Positions 27,341 through 35,446 are shown, counted from the stretch's first letter. The stretch: 64,000 nt of DNA from Niabella yanshanensis (GCF_034424215.1 NZ_CP139960.1:3782001-3846000), one strand, 5' to 3'. Program-made: numbers and translations. Notes: generated from the letters alone by a model not told the origin.

Positions 27341-28150
27341 ATGAAATATTTATTATTCTTTTCCATTTTTCTTTCTTTTAAAATAGGTCATAGCCAGGAG
27401 GCAAAAACAAAATTATATATCATTGGAACCGTTCATGAGTCTTCTCCGATTCTAAATCCACAAATGTTATTTGATATATTGGATAATATAAAGCCGGATG
27501 TGCTGCTTCAGGAAAATGACAGCGAGCAAATTTCTAGCTATTTCAAAGATATACGCCCTAAATCGAATGAGCAGAATGCTTCTCTGATGTACTTAAAGAA
27601 ATATCCTGCAACATTAAACCTGCCATTTGAGTTTGAAGGGAGAAATAAGTATAGAAGGGATAATGGAATGGTTCCTACCGATAATCTTGCAATCAATCTT
27701 ATCGATAGCTTATATGAAAAAAACTTACTTAGCCCGGCAAATACGAAAATTTTCGAAAAATATAAGGAAGCTAATAAAGCATTAATTAATTTTTCCCAAA
27801 AAGATATTCAAACATTGAATTCAATAGAATTCGAGGTGGTCAATAGGCACCGCCAATTTATACAACATCATGAGCTGTCTAAAATAGTCAGTTCTGAAGA
27901 GATCTTTTCCCGGAAATTTGTGACAAAGCCAAACGGCGAAAAGATTTCATACCGAGAGGGGTACCAGCTTTGGTGTAATTTCTGGGATTTGAGAAATAAT
28001 ACGATGGCCATAAATATTATTAAAAAAGCAAACGAGCATAAAGGCAAAAAAATAGCGATTCTTACAGGTGTACAACATAAATACTATTTAAAGGAGCTAT
28101 TGGATAAGTACTATGACGGCAATTATGAAATTGTAGAATATTTCAAATAG
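27341..28150 (+). CDS. Secreted TraB/Tiki-superfamily-like protein
   Basis: 269 residues from the ATG at 27341; a TTG four codons earlier is in frame but less likely. A signal peptide (about 1-19, GHSQ) leads to KLYIIGTVHESSP and, near the C-terminus, AILTGVQHKYYLKELL. These two G-x-x-H motifs, plus an acidic LLQEND after the first, are the known core of the TraB/Tiki/EreA-like metal-dependent hydrolase superfamily. The middle is helical (NRHRQFIQHHELSKIV). Base composition is more AT-rich than its neighbours. Substrate unknown. Confidence 0.6.
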   Translation: MKYLLFFSIFLSFKIGHSQEAKTKLYIIGTVHESSPILNPQMLFDILDNIKPDVLLQENDSEQISSYFKDIRPKSNEQNASLMYLKKYPATLNLPFEFEGRNKYRRDNGMVPTDNLAINLIDSLYEKNLLSPANTKIFEKYKEANKALINFSQKDIQTLNSIEFEVVNRHRQFIQHHELSKIVSSEEIFSRKFVTKPNGEKISYREGYQLWCNFWDLRNNTMAINIIKKANEHKGKKIAILTGVQHKYYLKELLDKYYDGNYEIVEYFK

Positions 28151-28258
28151 ACATTCGATTGCATCCCAGGCTTTCGGATTTGTAAGCTGCTAAACCAGCC
28201 CGGCCCATCGGTAACGACTTTAAGACAAACAACCTAAACCATAAAACATATCTTTAAA

Positions 28259-28513
28259 ATGAATCAAAAAGAACTGGCGGAATTAACAAATGAGGAATTA
28301 TTACAGGCCGCAAAAAAAATGAAGTCCGATGCTGTGATCAATGCAGGCTTTATTGGCTTTTTAATAGGCATTGTGTTTTACAGCGTATTTAAAAACGGTT
28401 TTGGCTTTTTTTTATTGATTCCCTTATTTCTTATTTATAAATTGGTCAACAAAAAGCCGACGTACAATAAGCAGGAGGTGGAGCAGCTTTTAAAAGAGCG
28501 AAATTTGAAATAG
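28259..28513 (+). CDS. Small two-helix membrane protein
   Basis: 84 residues. An amphipathic start (MNQKELAELTNEELLQAAKK) is followed by two hydrophobic segments (about 27-45 and 49-64) and a basic, charged tail (YNKQEVEQLLKERN). The layout is common for small Bacteroidota inner-membrane proteins annotated as hypothetical. No operon partner is seen: it is 108 bases after the TraB-like gene and followed by repeats. Confidence 0.6.
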   Translation: MNQKELAELTNEELLQAAKKMKSDAVINAGFIGFLIGIVFYSVFKNGFGFFLLIPLFLIYKLVNKKPTYNKQEVEQLLKERNLK

Positions 28514-28926
28514 GAAAATCCCGTAGGTGCTTCCTAATTGTAGAGACCGGTGAGAATATTCGATAAGAACTCAACTGCGGGGAAAGTAGAACGGGGAGGC
28601 CTCGCGGGGATGCTGCGCAAACCGAACTGGCTTATTGCTACGTGCTGAAATAGGGGTGAATTTGGAAATCGCCAGTCCCTTTATGGACGATGTGATGAAT
28701 AGCTCTTAACCGCAGAGATAGGAGAACGGGGAGGCTTCGCGGAGATGCTGCGCAAACTCAGCAAGCTTATTTTCTCATTGGTAAAATAGGGGTGCAATTA
28801 GGAATACGTTCGTCCTGTTAGGGACGATATCCTGGTAGCAGATAATTCACACGCAAAGATTCAGCGTGCCGTAGGTACGCAACCTAAGACCACCACATGT
28901 TGTATGGTTAATTGTATTTTTGTTTT
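28514..28926. repeat. Tandem ~136-bp repeat region with hairpins
   Basis: No gene. Two diverged copies of a unit of 135-136 bp lie in tandem: ACGGGGAGGC occurs at 28591 and 28726, GCGCAAAC follows in each, and AATAGGGGTG occurs at 28649 and 28785. The second copy ends with a GTCC-tgtta-GGGAC hairpin (about 28811-28826); in the first copy the corresponding place reads GTCC-cttta-TGGAC. After the second copy comes GTGCC-gta-GGTAC (28866-28878), shared with the element at 16994-17081. A partial CCCGTAGG word at 28522 may be another remnant. Confidence 0.7.
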
Positions 28927-29670
28927 ATGGCAACAAAAGATAATTTCTCTTCGCAGTCGGATAAATATGCAAAATACCGTCCCACCTACCCGGCAGCATT
29001 TTTCAATTACCTGAACATGCTTATCATCAATAAGCAAAACGCCTGGGATTGCGGAACCGGTAACGGGCAGGTAGCTTACGAGCTCGCCAAAAATTTTGAT
29101 CATGTTTTTGCAACAGATATCAGCCAGTCGCAAATAGATAATGCTTTACAAGCCGGTAATATTAATTATTCGGTACAGCCATCAGAAAACACGAATTTCG
29201 ATAACCAACTATTCGACCTGGTGATAGTGGCCCAGGCCATACATTGGTTTAACTTCGACCAGTTTTATAAAGAGGTAAGGCGTACTGCCAAACCGGGCGC
29301 TTTGCTTTGTGTGTTAGGTTATGGCAGGGTGCAGGTATCAGCACCCATCGATGCTGTTATTACTGATTTTTATACGAATGTTATTGGTAAATATTGGGAT
29401 CAGGAGCGCCGGTATATCGACGAGCACTATGCAACCATTCCTTTCCCCTTTGAGGAAATACCAACGCCCCGATTTGAAAACCGGCATCAATGGAGCCTGG
29501 AGCATTTGATCGGGTATTTAAACACCTGGAGCGCCGTAAAACATTTTACCAAACAAAATGGCTACAACCCGGTTGATCAGTTAGAGTCAGAGATCGAATC
29601 AAATTGGGGCAGCGAAGCAGAAAAAGAAGTGGTGTTCCCATTATTGTTGCGAGCGGGAAAAGTCCATTGA
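28927..29670 (+). CDS. Class I SAM-dependent methyltransferase
   Basis: 247 residues from the ATG at 28927 (an in-frame TTG at 28912 is less likely). DNFSSQSDKYAKYRPTYPAA is the start pattern of the methyltransferase-11 family. Motif I AWDCGTGNGQVAYELA (about residues 39-54), motif II-like VFATDISQSQI and LVIVAQAIHWFNFDQFY follow. These resemble proteins related to Tgs1 and trans-aconitate methyltransferase that contain the AIHWF motif. The acceptor is unknown. Stand-alone gene between two repeat regions. Confidence 0.88.
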   Translation: MATKDNFSSQSDKYAKYRPTYPAAFFNYLNMLIINKQNAWDCGTGNGQVAYELAKNFDHVFATDISQSQIDNALQAGNINYSVQPSENTNFDNQLFDLVIVAQAIHWFNFDQFYKEVRRTAKPGALLCVLGYGRVQVSAPIDAVITDFYTNVIGKYWDQERRYIDEHYATIPFPFEEIPTPRFENRHQWSLEHLIGYLNTWSAVKHFTKQNGYNPVDQLESEIESNWGSEAEKEVVFPLLLRAGKVH

Positions 29671-29705
29671 TTTGGGTGGTGGGTTTGCGATTGTTCGACC
29701 TGTCC

Positions 29706-29878
29706 GGCGGGGTTGTTAATAGGTCTGTCGCGGTTGTAAACCCCTCGCGCGGGGTTCTGAACTGCTCCGTTGGGGTTGGTGAACCTATAGTTTGGGGTTG
29801 TATAACTCCAAATTCGGGGTCCGGAACCTCAAATTTGAGGTTGGGAACCGCAAAAATGAGGTCGTATAACCCTGCCGG
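29706..29878. repeat. Array of eight ~21-bp palindromic repeats
   Basis: Eight diverged units begin at 29709, 29730, 29751, 29772, 29794, 29816, 29837 and 29858, a period of 21 or 22 bases. Each opens with GGGGTT (or GCGGTT, GAGGTT, GGGGTC, GAGGTC) and, except the first, has a matching AAC-type half a few bases later, for example GGGGTTGTATAACTCC and GAGGTTGGGAACCGC. Each unit is thus a small imperfect hairpin. The 22-base steps break any long reading frame. The rest of the spacer 29671-30053 shows nothing else I can name. Confidence 0.75.
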
Positions 29879-30053
29879 ACCAGTAAAAGACCGGTGGGGA
29901 CATATGTTTATACATCCGTAGCAGTAATGAACCTCGTCGGATGAGCGTAGAATGCGCAGCCATAGTTATAAATGCAGGAAAAACAACTAAATTAGCAAAA
30001 CTGTTTTAGGGCTATAAAAGGCTTTAATTTTCTACATTGTCAATTGCTATCAT

Positions 30054-30896
30054 ATGAAGTTGCTGCTCTTACTACCCACATTCACGTTTTTAGTAATACA
30101 CAGTTTGGCACAAACACCCCTGGTTAAATATTACGATAGCGGTAAGGTTGCTTCGCGCGGCTTTGTAAAGGGCGACCGGTATGATAGTACATTTATTTCG
30201 TACTATGAAAACGGGAATAAAGCATCGGAAGGTCTCTTTAAAAATTGCAGTTACCGTACCTGTTCTTTAGCGATTGTGCAAGCTCCATTTTGTGATGTAG
30301 GTGAGGATATAGCGAAGCCTTCTAAAGGCATTAAAAATGGAGAGTGGAAATATTATTATGCTAATGGAATGGTTAAAAATATTGAAAACTTCAATTGTGG
30401 TATTAGTGTAGGGCAGGAGCTCCTGTACGATTCTGCAGGGAGGTTACTGGAACGTTCTTTTTATAATGCCGGTGATTTAATTCAGCTACAGGAATATTAC
30501 CCTGACGGAACTTTGAAAATGAGCGTCACCAAAGTATATGAAATCGATGACAGGGGGCGTAAAAAGAATGGGTCCAAAGAAAACGTATCGGAGTATTATG
30601 AAACAGGAATTCTTAAATGTTTAAAAACCGTTAATGAGGCCGGGTTGCCAACCAGCAAATATGTGGAGTATTGGGCTAACGGGTTTGTGAAAATGGAGGG
30701 CAATTACAGGGACGGTAAAAAAGAGGGCGTTTTTAAAGAATACTATGAAAACGGGAATACAAAGTTTGAAGGTGTTATCAAAAGTGATATACCGCAAAAC
30801 AAACAGTACTTTTTAAATGAGCAGGGTGCTGTTACAAAAGTAGAAACCTGGGAAAAGGGGAAACTGGTAAAAACTGAAGATAAGAGCGGGAGCTGA
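30054..30896 (+). CDS. Secreted MORN-like (YwqK-type) repeat protein
   Basis: 280 residues with a signal peptide (about 1-20, ending LAQ). At least six repeats of the Y-Y-x-x-G-x-x-K type occur: YYENGNKASEGLFK, YYANGMVKNIENF, YYPDGTLKMS, YYETGILKC, YWANGFVKMEGNY and YYENGNTKFEGV. This is the pattern of the 'toxin-antitoxin system YwqK family antitoxin'/MORN-variant proteins, which are abundant in Bacteroidota. That name does not imply a toxin, and none is adjacent. Likely periplasmic; role unknown. Confidence 0.8.
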   Translation: MKLLLLLPTFTFLVIHSLAQTPLVKYYDSGKVASRGFVKGDRYDSTFISYYENGNKASEGLFKNCSYRTCSLAIVQAPFCDVGEDIAKPSKGIKNGEWKYYYANGMVKNIENFNCGISVGQELLYDSAGRLLERSFYNAGDLIQLQEYYPDGTLKMSVTKVYEIDDRGRKKNGSKENVSEYYETGILKCLKTVNEAGLPTSKYVEYWANGFVKMEGNYRDGKKEGVFKEYYENGNTKFEGVIKSDIPQNKQYFLNEQGAVTKVETWEKGKLVKTEDKSGS

Positions 30897-30918
30897 TGTG
30901 AGCAGGAACTTAACTTTT

Positions 30919-31277
30919 TTACTTGTTTTGCCTCGGTTGGTGTTTTTTTACCATAACCCAGTCTTTCCCTTTGGATGTCGTTTCAAAGGCCATATATCCA
31001 ACACCCGCGTAGTCAACATTCCTTACACTTTCGTACGTGCTTGATATAACTGAAAGCGTAGCTCCCACCGTTAGTTTTTCACTAAATTGGTAGCCAACGT
31101 ATGGTGACACTTCACTCGAGCGATTGGTTCCATTAGTTTCTGAAGTTAAGGCTAGTATCAATAGGTTGTCCGTTTTCTTAAACTCGACATTTCCCCCCTA
31201 TTAAAACAGTTCCTTTTTGAGCAAAGCCCATAGTACTAACTAATGACACTTGCGGTTAGCAATGCAATTTTTTTCAT
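30919..31277 (-). pseudogene. Remnant of an outer-membrane beta-barrel protein gene
   Basis: From ATG at 31277 the frame reads MKKIALLTASVIS and then meets a TAG. After a frame change it continues TMGFAQKGTVLIGG. A run of six G near 31190-31200 shifts the frame again, after which NVEFKKTDNLLILALTSETN and PYVGYQFSEKLTVGATLSVI follow to a stop at 30919. Joined, this is the signal peptide and first strands of a small porin-like barrel. The remaining strands of a normal ~200-residue barrel are missing. Two frame breaks plus 3' loss make a dead gene more likely than sequence error. Confidence 0.7.
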
Positions 31278-31476
31278 AATCTGTTAGTTTGATTTGCTGC
31301 GCAAGATAACGAATAGTTTTTCTTCCTGACAGAGCGCCTGTTAAGAAAAAATGTTTGCTCAAATAACCGGTTTGGCATAAATTTAAATAGGAATACTATT
31401 GTTAAGCCATTTAAATTCAATTCAAAAGCGAATAACTTCCTTATCTGGCAATTGAAAAACTATAAAAAGCAAGCAC

Positions 31477-31866
31477 ATGAAATTATCTGAACTGAAAACC
31501 GGCGACTGGATTTTACTAAACGACAATGGCGTTGAAAGAGAAGGCACTGTTTTGCGTGTAAGCAATGAAGACAATAAAGTGTGTGTAGATAATGGCATAC
31601 AGGAGTTTTGGTACGAGCTGGAAAATATTAAACCGCTTCCGTTGAACGAGCAGCAGCTGATCAACCTGGGCTTTGAGAAGCTGGAGGTAGGAAATGGGGT
31701 AAAATACGGCAAAGGCGCCTTTAGAGTACATGTACCATCCGAAACTGATTTCTCAAAAGTAGAAGCCTGGTACCGCGAAGACAGGCGGTTTTTTGACCAC
31801 CCGATGTATGTGCACCAGTTGCAAAACATTCACCTGGATATGACGAAGGTGCAGTTAGAAGCCTGA
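31477..31866 (+). CDS. Conserved hypothetical protein
   Basis: 129 residues, no signal peptide. The start LSELKTGDWILLNDNGVERE followed by TVLRVSNEDNKVCVDNG looks like a small beta-barrel (SH3-like) domain. The second half (INLGFEKLEVGNGVKYGKGA, VHQLQNIHLDMTKVQLE) resembles short proteins found singly in many Bacteroidota genomes. I do not recognise a function. It ends before a strong terminator at 31967-32000, so it is not part of the infA operon. Confidence 0.65.
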   Translation: MKLSELKTGDWILLNDNGVEREGTVLRVSNEDNKVCVDNGIQEFWYELENIKPLPLNEQQLINLGFEKLEVGNGVKYGKGAFRVHVPSETDFSKVEAWYREDRRFFDHPMYVHQLQNIHLDMTKVQLEA

Positions 31867-31966
31867 TTATCAGATACTAAATTTAAAACGTAGGTTGATG
31901 GAAGGAAGAAGTTCCTGTAAACTTATCAACCAATCAACTTTTTAACTATTTTGCACAAGCGAATTG

Positions 31967-32000
31967 CCTGTTCTGAAATTTCTCGGAACAGGTTTTTTTT
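31967..32000 (+). terminator. Intrinsic terminator before the infA operon
   Basis: Arms CCTGTTC and GAACAGG followed by eight T. It ends upstream transcription just before the infA promoter. Confidence 0.8.
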
Positions 32001-32016
32001 ATTAACAGAATCTCCG

Positions 32017-32024
32017 TATCTTTG
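32017..32024 (+). promoter_or_regulatory. -7 promoter box of the infA ribosomal operon
   Basis: TATCTTTG, followed by CACC and the infA ATG 16 bases later. The 5' leader must be very short. A T-rich stretch replaces the -33 TTTG. Confidence 0.65.
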
Positions 32025-32040
32025 CACCCCTAAAATTTTT

Positions 32041-32262
32041 ATGGCGAAACAACCCTTAATAAAGCAAGACGGAGTCATTTTGGAAGCCTTGTCCAACGCA
32101 ATGTTCAGGGTAAAACTGGACAATGGACATGAAATTTTAGCTACCATTTCAGGAAAAATGAGGATGCACTATATCCGTATTTTGCCTGGTGATAAAGTAG
32201 GATTAGAAATGTCGCCTTACGATTTAAGTCGCGGGCGCATCAATTTTAGGTATAAAAATTAA
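32041..32262 (+). CDS. infA: Translation initiation factor IF-1
   Basis: 73 residues, the normal size. IF-1 binds the ribosomal A site during initiation. The sequence [40 protein letters not shown] and [20 protein letters not shown] is the S1-like OB-fold of IF-1. The ATG at 32041 is chosen over earlier in-frame starts because it gives the canonical N-terminus and lies just after a promoter box. It is first in the alpha operon here; secY and map, often directly upstream in bacteria, are absent. Confidence 0.96.
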   Translation: MAKQPLIKQDGVILEALSNAMFRVKLDNGHEILATISGKMRMHYIRILPGDKVGLEMSPYDLSRGRINFRYKN

Positions 32263-32287
32263 GCTTCAGATCTTAAAAACAAACAAG

Positions 32288-32404
32288 ATGAGAGTAAGAG
32301 CATCCATAAAGAAACGCAGCGCGGATTGCAAAATTGTACGCCGTAAAGGAAAGCTGTATATCATTAACAAAAAGAATCCTCGCTTCAAGCAAAGACAAGG
32401 ATAA
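32288..32404 (+). CDS. rpmJ: 50S ribosomal protein L36 (zinc-free form)
   Basis: 38 residues, starting [20 protein letters not shown] and ending NPRFKQRQG, the L36 pattern. The C-x2-C...C...H zinc ligands of classical L36 are lost: only one Cys remains (residue 14), and the other positions are Ser, Asn and Phe. This is the C-minus form. It lies 25 bases after infA, as in most bacterial alpha operons. Confidence 0.95.
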   Translation: MRVRASIKKRSADCKIVRRKGKLYIINKKNPRFKQRQG

Positions 32405-32417
32405 GAAGAAGTTCAAG

Positions 32418-32491
32418 GTTTAAGGTTCAAAGTTTAGTGTTATTTAACTGTGATTTCTTAAGCCATGTAGTTAAAACATTGAACGTTAAAC
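32418..32491. repeat. Imperfect palindrome in the rpmJ-rpsM spacer
   Basis: Left arm GTTTAAGGTTCAAAGTTT (32418-32435) pairs with AAACATTGAACGTTAAAC (32474-32491), 16 of 18 positions. It fills most of the 108-base spacer. Confidence 0.7.
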
Positions 32492-32512
32492 ATAAAATAA
32501 CAAGTAAAAATT

Positions 32513-32893
32513 ATGGCACGTATTGCCGGTGTAGACTTACCAAAAAATAAAAGGGGCGAAATAGGTTTGACCTATATCTACGGAATTGGCCCTTCTACGG
32601 CTAAATATATTCTGGATAAGAATAACATTGACCGTAACAAAAAAGTAAATGATTGGAACGATGAGGACCTTAACGCCATTCGTACTACCATTACTGAAGA
32701 GCTGAAAGTAGAGGGACAACTGCGTAGCGAAACCCAAATGAACATCAAACGTTTATTGGATATCGCTTGCTACCGTGGTCTTCGTCACAGAAAAGGTTTA
32801 CCAGTTCGTGGTCAGCGCACAAAAACTAACAGCCGTACTCGTAAAGGTAAACGTAAGACAGTTGCCGGTAAGAAGAAAGCCGCTAAGAAATAA
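32513..32893 (+). CDS. rpsM: 30S ribosomal protein S13
   Basis: 126 residues. The N-terminus [20 protein letters not shown], helix-hairpin-helix [13 protein letters not shown] and the C-terminal [20 protein letters not shown] are diagnostic of S13, which contacts the P-site tRNA and forms bridges to the large subunit. The basic tail has [14 protein letters not shown]. Confidence 0.97.
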   Translation: MARIAGVDLPKNKRGEIGLTYIYGIGPSTAKYILDKNNIDRNKKVNDWNDEDLNAIRTTITEELKVEGQLRSETQMNIKRLLDIACYRGLRHRKGLPVRGQRTKTNSRTRKGKRKTVAGKKKAAKK

Positions 32894-32896
32894 TTA

Positions 32897-32967
32897 GTTA
32901 ACGGGTTAATAAGTTGGCAGGTTGACGAGGTGGTTATACTACCTTATCAACATATCAACTTGTTAAC
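32897..32967. repeat. Imperfect palindrome in the rpsM-rpsK spacer
   Basis: GTTAAC...AAGTTGGCAGGTTGACGAGGT pairs with ACCTTATCAACATATCAACTTGTTAAC-type sequence: the outer GTTAAC/GTTAAC, AAGTTG/CAACTT, GTTGA/TCAAC and AGGT/ACCT blocks match. A second small IR GGCTTCA...TGAAGCC spans about 32982-33022. Confidence 0.6.
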
Positions 32968-33105
32968 TTTTTTACTATAAAAGGCTTCACAATACTCAAC
33001 TTCTCCGGATCGCAAATGAAGCCTGCAGGAGGGTAGGTTGGGGGTTTGGTTTCGAGATTTAGAAACGGAATTTCATTATTTAATTTAAAGATTACCTCAA
33101 TTCTC

Positions 33106-33507
33106 ATGGCAAAAGCACAATTAAGCGCGAAAGCCGCCGCAAAGAAAAGGATCGTAAAAGTAGATGCCTTCGGCGATGCGCACATTTCCGCAACATTCAA
33201 CAACATCATCATCAGCCTTACCAACAAAACAGGCCAGGTTATTTCCTGGAGCAGTGCCGGTAAAATGGGCTTCCGCGGTTCTAAAAAGAACACTCCCTAC
33301 GCGGCTCAGATGGCTGCTGCAGACGCTGCGAAAGTAGCTTTGGATGCAGGTTTGAAAAGAGTTGACGTTTACGTTAAAGGACCCGGTTCTGGTAGAGAAG
33401 GTGCTATCCGTTCTTTATCTCAGTCTGGTATCGAGATCGTTACTATTAAAGACGTAACGCCGCTTCCACACAACGGATGTCGTCCTCCAAAGAAAAGAAG
33501 AGTTTAA
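33106..33507 (+). CDS. rpsK: 30S ribosomal protein S11
   Basis: 133 residues from ATG 33106; the frame is open 60 bases further up but the conserved protein begins [69 protein letters not shown] and the C-terminal [16 protein letters not shown] are S11 signatures. S11 sits on the 30S platform near the Shine-Dalgarno helix of 16S rRNA. Confidence 0.97.
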   Translation: MAKAQLSAKAAAKKRIVKVDAFGDAHISATFNNIIISLTNKTGQVISWSSAGKMGFRGSKKNTPYAAQMAAADAAKVALDAGLKRVDVYVKGPGSGREGAIRSLSQSGIEIVTIKDVTPLPHNGCRPPKKRRV

Positions 33508-33512
33508 TTTTA

Positions 33513-33555
33513 TGTACGATGTGAGATGTACGTTCCGTATACCTCACATCGTACA
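33513..33555. repeat. Perfect palindrome in the rpsK-rpsD spacer
   Basis: TGTACGATGTGAG (33513-33525) and CTCACATCGTACA (33543-33555) are exact reverse complements, 13 bp. An inner TACG/CGTA pair extends the hairpin. No T run follows. Confidence 0.8.
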
Positions 33556-33674
33556 TTCTACATATTTTGAGCCATTTCGGTTTCATTTTTAAAAAGGGTA
33601 CGCAATTAATTTTTTACAAAGCTTTTTATCGATTGTAGTACCGGTTTCTAAAAAAGCTTAAATGAAAGTATATT

Positions 33675-34280
33675 ATGGCACGTTACAATGGTCCTAAGAC
33701 CAAAATCTCCCGTATTTTCGGGGAGCCTATTTTAGGTAATGGTAAATGGTTGGGTAAAAACAGTAACCCTCCCGGTCAGCACGGTGAAAAACGCAAACGT
33801 AAAACTCTGGGTGAATACGCTTTACAATTGCGCGAAAAACAAAAAGCTAAATACACTTACGGTGTTTTAGAGAAACAATTCCGCAAAACTTACGAAGAAG
33901 CAAACCGTCGTAAAGGTGTAACCGGTGAAAACCTTATCAAATTATTGGAGTCTCGTTTAGACAACACGGTATTCCGCATGGGTATCGCTCCCAGCCGCCC
34001 TGCAGCACGCCAGTTGGTGAGCCACAAGCACATCGAAGTAAATGGCGAAGTAGTGAACATCCCTAGCTATTTACTGAAAGCTGGCGATATCATCACTATT
34101 AAAGAAGGGAGCAGAAGCCGCACTTCAATTACCAGTGTTATTACTCCTAAAAACCCTAAGTTCAGCTGGGTAGATTTTAACGAAACTACACTTACCGGTA
34201 CTTTCATCACTTATCCTGAAAGGGAAAGCGTTCCTGAGAATATTAAGGAACAACTGATTGTTGAATTGTATAACAAGTAA
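33675..34280 (+). CDS. rpsD: 30S ribosomal protein S4 (zinc-free form)
   Basis: 201 residues. It nucleates 30S assembly by binding 16S rRNA. The N-terminal region ARYNGPKTKISRIFGEPILG has no Cys zinc knuckle, so this is the C-minus type. The S4 RNA-binding domain is at about residues 92-155 (LESRLDNTVFRMGIAPSRPA, QLVSHKHIEVNGEVVNIPSY). The C-terminus has TYPERESVPENIKEQLIVELY. In many bacteria S4 is the repressor of the alpha operon. Confidence 0.97.
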   Translation: MARYNGPKTKISRIFGEPILGNGKWLGKNSNPPGQHGEKRKRKTLGEYALQLREKQKAKYTYGVLEKQFRKTYEEANRRKGVTGENLIKLLESRLDNTVFRMGIAPSRPAARQLVSHKHIEVNGEVVNIPSYLLKAGDIITIKEGSRSRTSITSVITPKNPKFSWVDFNETTLTGTFITYPERESVPENIKEQLIVELYNK

Positions 34281-34288
34281 TTCCAGCG

Positions 34289-34344
34289 AGTAGTAAATAG
34301 GTTCTGGCGAGCAGGCTTTCTAAAAATTCTGCCCACTTACTACT
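34289..34344. repeat. Imperfect palindrome in the rpsD-rpoA spacer
   Basis: AGTAGTAAATAGG (34289-34301) pairs with CCCACTTACTACT (34332-34344) at 11 of 13 positions. The word TACTTACTATTCCCCACTTAC is itself repetitive. Confidence 0.55.
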
Positions 34345-34374
34345 TACTATTCCCCACTTACCTAAATAATAAAT

Positions 34375-35376
34375 ATGGCAATTTTGAATTTTCAGCAGCC
34401 TGATAAAATCATCCTGCAAAAAGCTTCTGATTTTGAAGCCCAGTTTGAGTTTGCACCTTTGGAGCCTGGTTATGGCGTAACCATCGGTAATGCACTTCGC
34501 AGGGTTTTATTAAGCTCTTTGGAAGGATATGCTATCTCTGCTATTAAAATAGAAGGTGTTGACCACGAATTTGCTACCATCAAAGGTATCAGCGAAGACC
34601 TGGTTGAGATCATCCTTAACTTAAAACAGGTTCGTTTTAAGAAACTGGTTGATCATGAAGTAGCTAACGAGAAGATTTCATTGTCAGTTAAAAATCAGGC
34701 ACAGTTTACTGCCGGTATGATCGCAGATGGCACCCAGTCGTTCCAGATCATGAACCCTGAACTGTTGATCTGTACTTTAGATTCTTCTGCTAAACTGGAC
34801 ATCGAATTAACTATCGGGAAAGGCCGTGGTTATGTTCCTGCTGAAGAGAATGCAGTGAAAGATGCACCGGTTGGTTTAATTCCTATCGACTCTATTTACA
34901 CTCCTATTAAGAATGTAAAATACAGCATCGAAAATACCCGTGTGGAACAACGTACTGACTATGAAAAATTAGTTATGGAAGTTGTTACAGATGGCACCAT
35001 CCATCCTGAAGATGCGGTAAAGCAAGCAAGCCGTATCCTTATTCAGCATCTGATGATCATCACTGATGAGAACATCACTTTCGATAATAAAGAAGAGAAG
35101 AAAGAAGACTTAGTGGATGAAAATACATTGCAATTACGTAAAGTATTGAAAACTCCGTTAGAAGACCTGGATCTTTCTGTACGTGCATTCAATTGCCTGA
35201 AAGCTGCTAAGATCAACTCTTTGAGTGAACTGGTACAGTATGAGCAGGAAGACCTGATGAAGTTTAGAAACTTCGGTCAGAAATCTCTTTCTGAAATCGA
35301 GCAGGTATTAAACGAAAGAGGTCTAGGTTTTGGAATGGACCTTCAGAAGTTAGGTATCGATAAAGACGATTATTAA
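34375..35376 (+). CDS. rpoA: RNA polymerase alpha subunit
   Basis: 333 residues. The N-terminal assembly domain (about 1-235) contains EPGYGVTIGNALRRVLLSSL and GYVPAEENAVKDAPVGLIPI. The C-terminal domain (about 250-330) contains LDLSVRAFNCLKAAKINSLS and FRNFGQKSLSEIEQVLNERG. It binds upstream DNA and activators. Standard bacterial length and domain order. Confidence 0.97.
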   Translation: MAILNFQQPDKIILQKASDFEAQFEFAPLEPGYGVTIGNALRRVLLSSLEGYAISAIKIEGVDHEFATIKGISEDLVEIILNLKQVRFKKLVDHEVANEKISLSVKNQAQFTAGMIADGTQSFQIMNPELLICTLDSSAKLDIELTIGKGRGYVPAEENAVKDAPVGLIPIDSIYTPIKNVKYSIENTRVEQRTDYEKLVMEVVTDGTIHPEDAVKQASRILIQHLMIITDENITFDNKEEKKEDLVDENTLQLRKVLKTPLEDLDLSVRAFNCLKAAKINSLSELVQYEQEDLMKFRNFGQKSLSEIEQVLNERGLGFGMDLQKLGIDKDDY

Positions 35377-35387
35377 AAGAACAATTA

Positions 35388-35446
35388 GCTAATATGCTAA
35401 TGTGCCAGTTTGCTGGTAAAGCACATGAGCGCATCAGCATATTAGC
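35388..35446. repeat. Imperfect palindrome in the rpoA-rplQ spacer
   Basis: GCTAATATGCTAATGTGC (35388-35405) pairs with GCGCATCAGCATATTAGC (35429-35446) at 16 of 18 positions. The second half of the spacer repeats TTAGCAAATTAGCTAATTAGC-like words. Confidence 0.7.

Noticed and set aside
29706-29878. CRISPR-like array
   Set aside because: Units are contiguous, 21-22 bases, diverged and palindromic, with no unique spacers and no cas genes.
29604-29921. 105-residue frame with GVVNRSV-like repeats
   Set aside because: It is the repeat array read as protein; 22-base steps break the heptad and it overlaps the methyltransferase end in another frame.
31422-31829. 135-residue minus-strand frame opposite the hypothetical gene at 31477
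   Set aside because: Ser/Phe-rich mirror frame with no domain; the plus-strand frame has proper protein character.
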